5,955 nt of DNA from NCBI GenBank assembly GCA_041479965.1, contig JBGOZE010000067.1, positions 1 to 5,955 of the forward strand, in the 5' to 3' direction. Shown piece after piece: positions 5,007 to 5,955 of this stretch. Within the stretch, counting starts at the first letter, position 1. Every line of letters begins with the position of its first letter. Under the pieces are notes generated by a model. It did no database searches. It saw nothing but the letters and a program-made list of their open reading frames with translations, and was not told where the DNA came from. The position numbers were made by a program, and so were the translations under genes. This DNA is from SM23-78 sp041479965. Its GTDB lineage: Archaea; Nanobdellota; Nanobdellia; Woesearchaeales; SM23-78.

Positions 5007-5399
5007 CTAGTTTATCAATGTCAAGTATTTTTGCTGGCGCAGGCCGATAATCTTGGCTCCTTTCTCTCCCAGCCTCTCTCTGAGCGCCTTGTCCTGGGTC
5101 GCTACGTATGTATTTTCATCTGCCTTGTTCACTATAATATCATCGACGCTCTTTTTACTCCTGAAACTATGCAGGGTTTTTAAGTTTTTCTGTATTGCCA
5201 ACGCGAGGCCTAGTTTTGCAGAGAACTTGTCTATCTCCTTGCCAGCTGCAGCCAGGCCATTGAGCTCTTTTATGCTCTTGTCAATTATGCACAGCTCAAA
5301 GGGCTCGTTCACTATGCGCTCTATCTCTGTGAAGATGTCCACCTTGAACTGTCCTGGTATTAGGAGAAAGTTGGTGTCGAGTATGACTTTTTTCTTCAT
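5007..5399 (-). CDS. PIN-domain protein, FCF1/VapC9-like, probable rRNA-processing nuclease
   Basis: This 130-residue protein is a single PIN domain. It opens with KKKVILDTNFLLIPGQF, where Asp8 of LDTN is the first metal ligand; other candidate ligands are Glu45, Asp86 or Asp87 (VDDIIV) and Asp103 in YVATQDKALRERL. The C-terminal IIGLRQQKYLTL is typical of the archaeal group related to FCF1/UTP23 (COG1412). Eukaryotic FCF1 acts in 18S rRNA maturation, and the archaeal gene is repeatedly found next to rpo7 and aIF2-gamma, so a role in pre-rRNA processing is likely but unproven. No antitoxin-like gene adjoins it, which argues against a toxin-antitoxin module. The frame continues upstream to 5450, but that part would be encoded across the TATA box. 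The start at 5399 gives the family-typical N-terminus and lies where transcription should begin, so the mRNA may be leaderless. It is the first gene of the operon. Confidence 0.88.
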   Translation of the reverse strand: MKKKVILDTNFLLIPGQFKVDIFTEIERIVNEPFELCIIDKSIKELNGLAAAGKEIDKFSAKLGLALAIQKNLKTLHSFRSKKSVDDIIVNKADENTYVATQDKALRERLGEKGAKIIGLRQQKYLTLIN

Positions 5400-5420
5400 A
5401 GCATCAGGGTAAGGGTAGGG

Positions 5421-5436
5421 TTTTAAAAAGATTGCT
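5421..5436 (-). promoter_or_regulatory. TATA promoter of the PIN-rpo7-spt4-rps24e-rps27ae operon
   Basis: On the minus strand AGCAAT precedes CTTTTTAAAA, a TATA-like box centred near 5425. The A of the PIN-gene ATG (5399) is 26 bases downstream, exactly where an archaeal transcript would start, and no good SD sequence lies before this ATG. Both facts suggest a leaderless first cistron. The BRE is weak. Internal genes have their own SD sequences, which fits a polycistronic message. Confidence 0.55.
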
Positions 5437-5505
5437 AAAAAAACAGACAATAGGATTAGTAATAAGAAAAATGATAAAGAGAAATAAGAAAATAAAAAAA
5501 GAAAT
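5437..5505 (-). terminator. U-rich terminator downstream of mscL
   Basis: The minus strand after the mscL stop is almost all pyrimidine plus A, with repeated T tracts (TTTCTTTTTTTATTTTC near 5482-5500 and TTTTTTT at 5437-5443). No G/C-rich hairpin is seen. This matches archaeal intrinsic termination and separates mscL from the PIN operon promoter just downstream. Confidence 0.6.
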
Positions 5506-5512
5506 AGTATGC

Positions 5513-5917
5513 CTATTTTCTCTTCTTGAGCGTGTCCCTGATATCCCTGAGAAGCAATACTTCCTCAGTGGGCTTAGGAGGCTCTGCCGGCTTTTCCGCC
5601 TGCTTCTTCTTCATCCTGTTCATGCCTTTAATAACCAGGAATATCGCCAGCGCAATTATCACGAAATCAATGATTGTGTTGATGAAAGCGCCGTATCTGA
5701 TGGCTATGGCGACAGTTCCGTCAGCAGCATATTTTAATGGAACCATCAGGTCCTTGAAATCAACGTTTCCTAACAACAGCCCGATAGGCGGCATTATCAC
5801 GTCAGCGACAAAAGAGCTGACAATCTTACCAAAGGCACCACCTATGATGATACCTATTGCTATGTCCATAACATTGCCTTTCATGGCAAACTCCTTGAAT
5901 TCCTTAATAAAACCCAT
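5513..5917 (-). CDS. mscL: Large-conductance mechanosensitive channel MscL
   Basis: This 134-residue membrane protein opens a wide pore when membrane tension rises, releasing solutes during hypo-osmotic shock. It aligns almost without gaps to what I recall of E. coli MscL (136 residues): the amphipathic N-terminal helix (IKEFKEFAMKGNVMD), then the first transmembrane helix (about 15-45) with the pore glycines Gly22, Gly26 and Gly30 and the FGKIVSSFVADVIMPP block. A periplasmic-type loop follows at about 50-74, the second transmembrane helix at about 75-98, a basic MNRMKKK boundary, a Pro/Ala/Glu linker, and the cytoplasmic helix EEVLLLRDIRDTLKKRK. The ATG is preceded by a strong GGGAGGTGGT. 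The gene is followed by a U-rich terminator and seems to be transcribed alone; its upstream region is mostly outside the window. The close likeness to bacterial MscL suggests old gene transfer, though MscL is widespread in Archaea. Confidence 0.96.
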   Translation of the reverse strand: MGFIKEFKEFAMKGNVMDIAIGIIIGGAFGKIVSSFVADVIMPPIGLLLGNVDFKDLMVPLKYAADGTVAIAIRYGAFINTIIDFVIIALAIFLVIKGMNRMKKKQAEKPAEPPKPTEEVLLLRDIRDTLKKRK

Positions 5918-5920
5918 GTA

Positions 5921-5930
5921 ACCACCTCCC
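5921..5930 (-). promoter_or_regulatory. Strong SD sequence of mscL
   Basis: GGGAGGTGGT is the longest SD match in the window, three bases before the ATG at 5917. With only 38 bp of upstream sequence visible, the promoter cannot be assigned, although an A/T-rich stretch (TTAATATTTTG) occurs near the window edge. Confidence 0.7.
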
Positions 5931-5955
5931 TAATTATGTTTCAAAATATTAAGAA

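Noticed and set aside
5007..5399. VapBC-type toxin-antitoxin module
   Set aside because: No small antitoxin-like gene adjoins the PIN gene; the sequence and the rpo7 neighbourhood match the FCF1-like archaeal group.
5406..5420. G-quadruplex on the plus strand (GGGTAAGGGTAGGG) or telomere-like repeat
   Set aside because: Only three G-runs are present, so an intramolecular quadruplex cannot form, and there are too few copies for a real repeat array.
5400..5450. 17-residue N-terminal extension of the PIN protein (MSVFLAIFLKPYPYPDA)
   Set aside because: It would be encoded across the TATA-like box, and the PIN fold normally begins with the KKVILDTN strand right at the start.
5526..5921. 131-residue plus-strand frame opposite mscL
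   Set aside because: Antisense reading of mscL, whose product matches the family along its whole length.
1..5955. CRISPR arrays, insertion sequences, tRNA or rRNA genes
   Set aside because: No regularly spaced repeats, transposase-like frames, terminal inverted repeats, or tRNA-like or rRNA-like sequence was seen on either strand; nearly all the sequence is accounted for by protein genes and short intergenic gaps.

Overview
The window is archaeal. The support is a run of minus-strand information-processing genes (PIN-domain protein, RNA polymerase subunit Rpo7/RpoE', Spt4/RpoE'', ribosomal proteins S24e and S27ae) in an order known from archaeal genomes. Archaeal BRE/TATA-like promoters, Shine-Dalgarno (SD) sequences of the GGTGAT type and U-rich terminators point the same way. 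The compact cluster, the TrmB-like regulator and the bacterial-type MscL would fit a DPANN archaeon (for example of the Woesearchaeota/Pacearchaeota type), but the lineage is an inference; the sequence only shows Archaea firmly.

Layout: (1) 1-247, plus strand: the C-terminal end of a TrmB-like transcriptional regulator, cut by the window edge. (2) About 45 bp of A/T-rich convergent terminator. (3) 292-2502, minus strand: a 736-residue predicted lipoprotein with a secreted beta-propeller domain. (4) 2503-2694: a divergent intergenic region with one TATA-like promoter per direction and a 6-bp-arm inverted repeat between them. (5) 2695-3549, plus strand: an inositol-monophosphatase-family sugar phosphatase whose composition and arginine codons differ from the neighbours. 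(6) 3572-5399, minus strand: one probable operon, PIN protein > rpo7 > spt4 > rps24e > rps27ae, with gaps of 17-41 nt and a promoter placed so that the first gene may be leaderless. (7) About 110 bp of pyrimidine-rich terminator. (8) 5513-5917, minus strand: mscL, a large-conductance mechanosensitive channel.

The operon links transcription (Rpo7 is part of the polymerase stalk; Spt4 partners Spt5 in elongation) with small-subunit ribosome synthesis (S24e, S27ae and a PIN protein related to rRNA-processing nucleases). The propeller lipoprotein and MscL are envelope proteins flanking this core cluster and show no functional link to it. Every gene belongs to a recognisable family and I found no clearly new system. 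The points most worth following up are the archaeal lipoprotein, the palindrome between the divergent promoters, the compositional contrast of the phosphatase gene, the shortened version of the conserved cluster, and a systematic start-codon trap in which an in-frame GTG lies inside the SD sequence.
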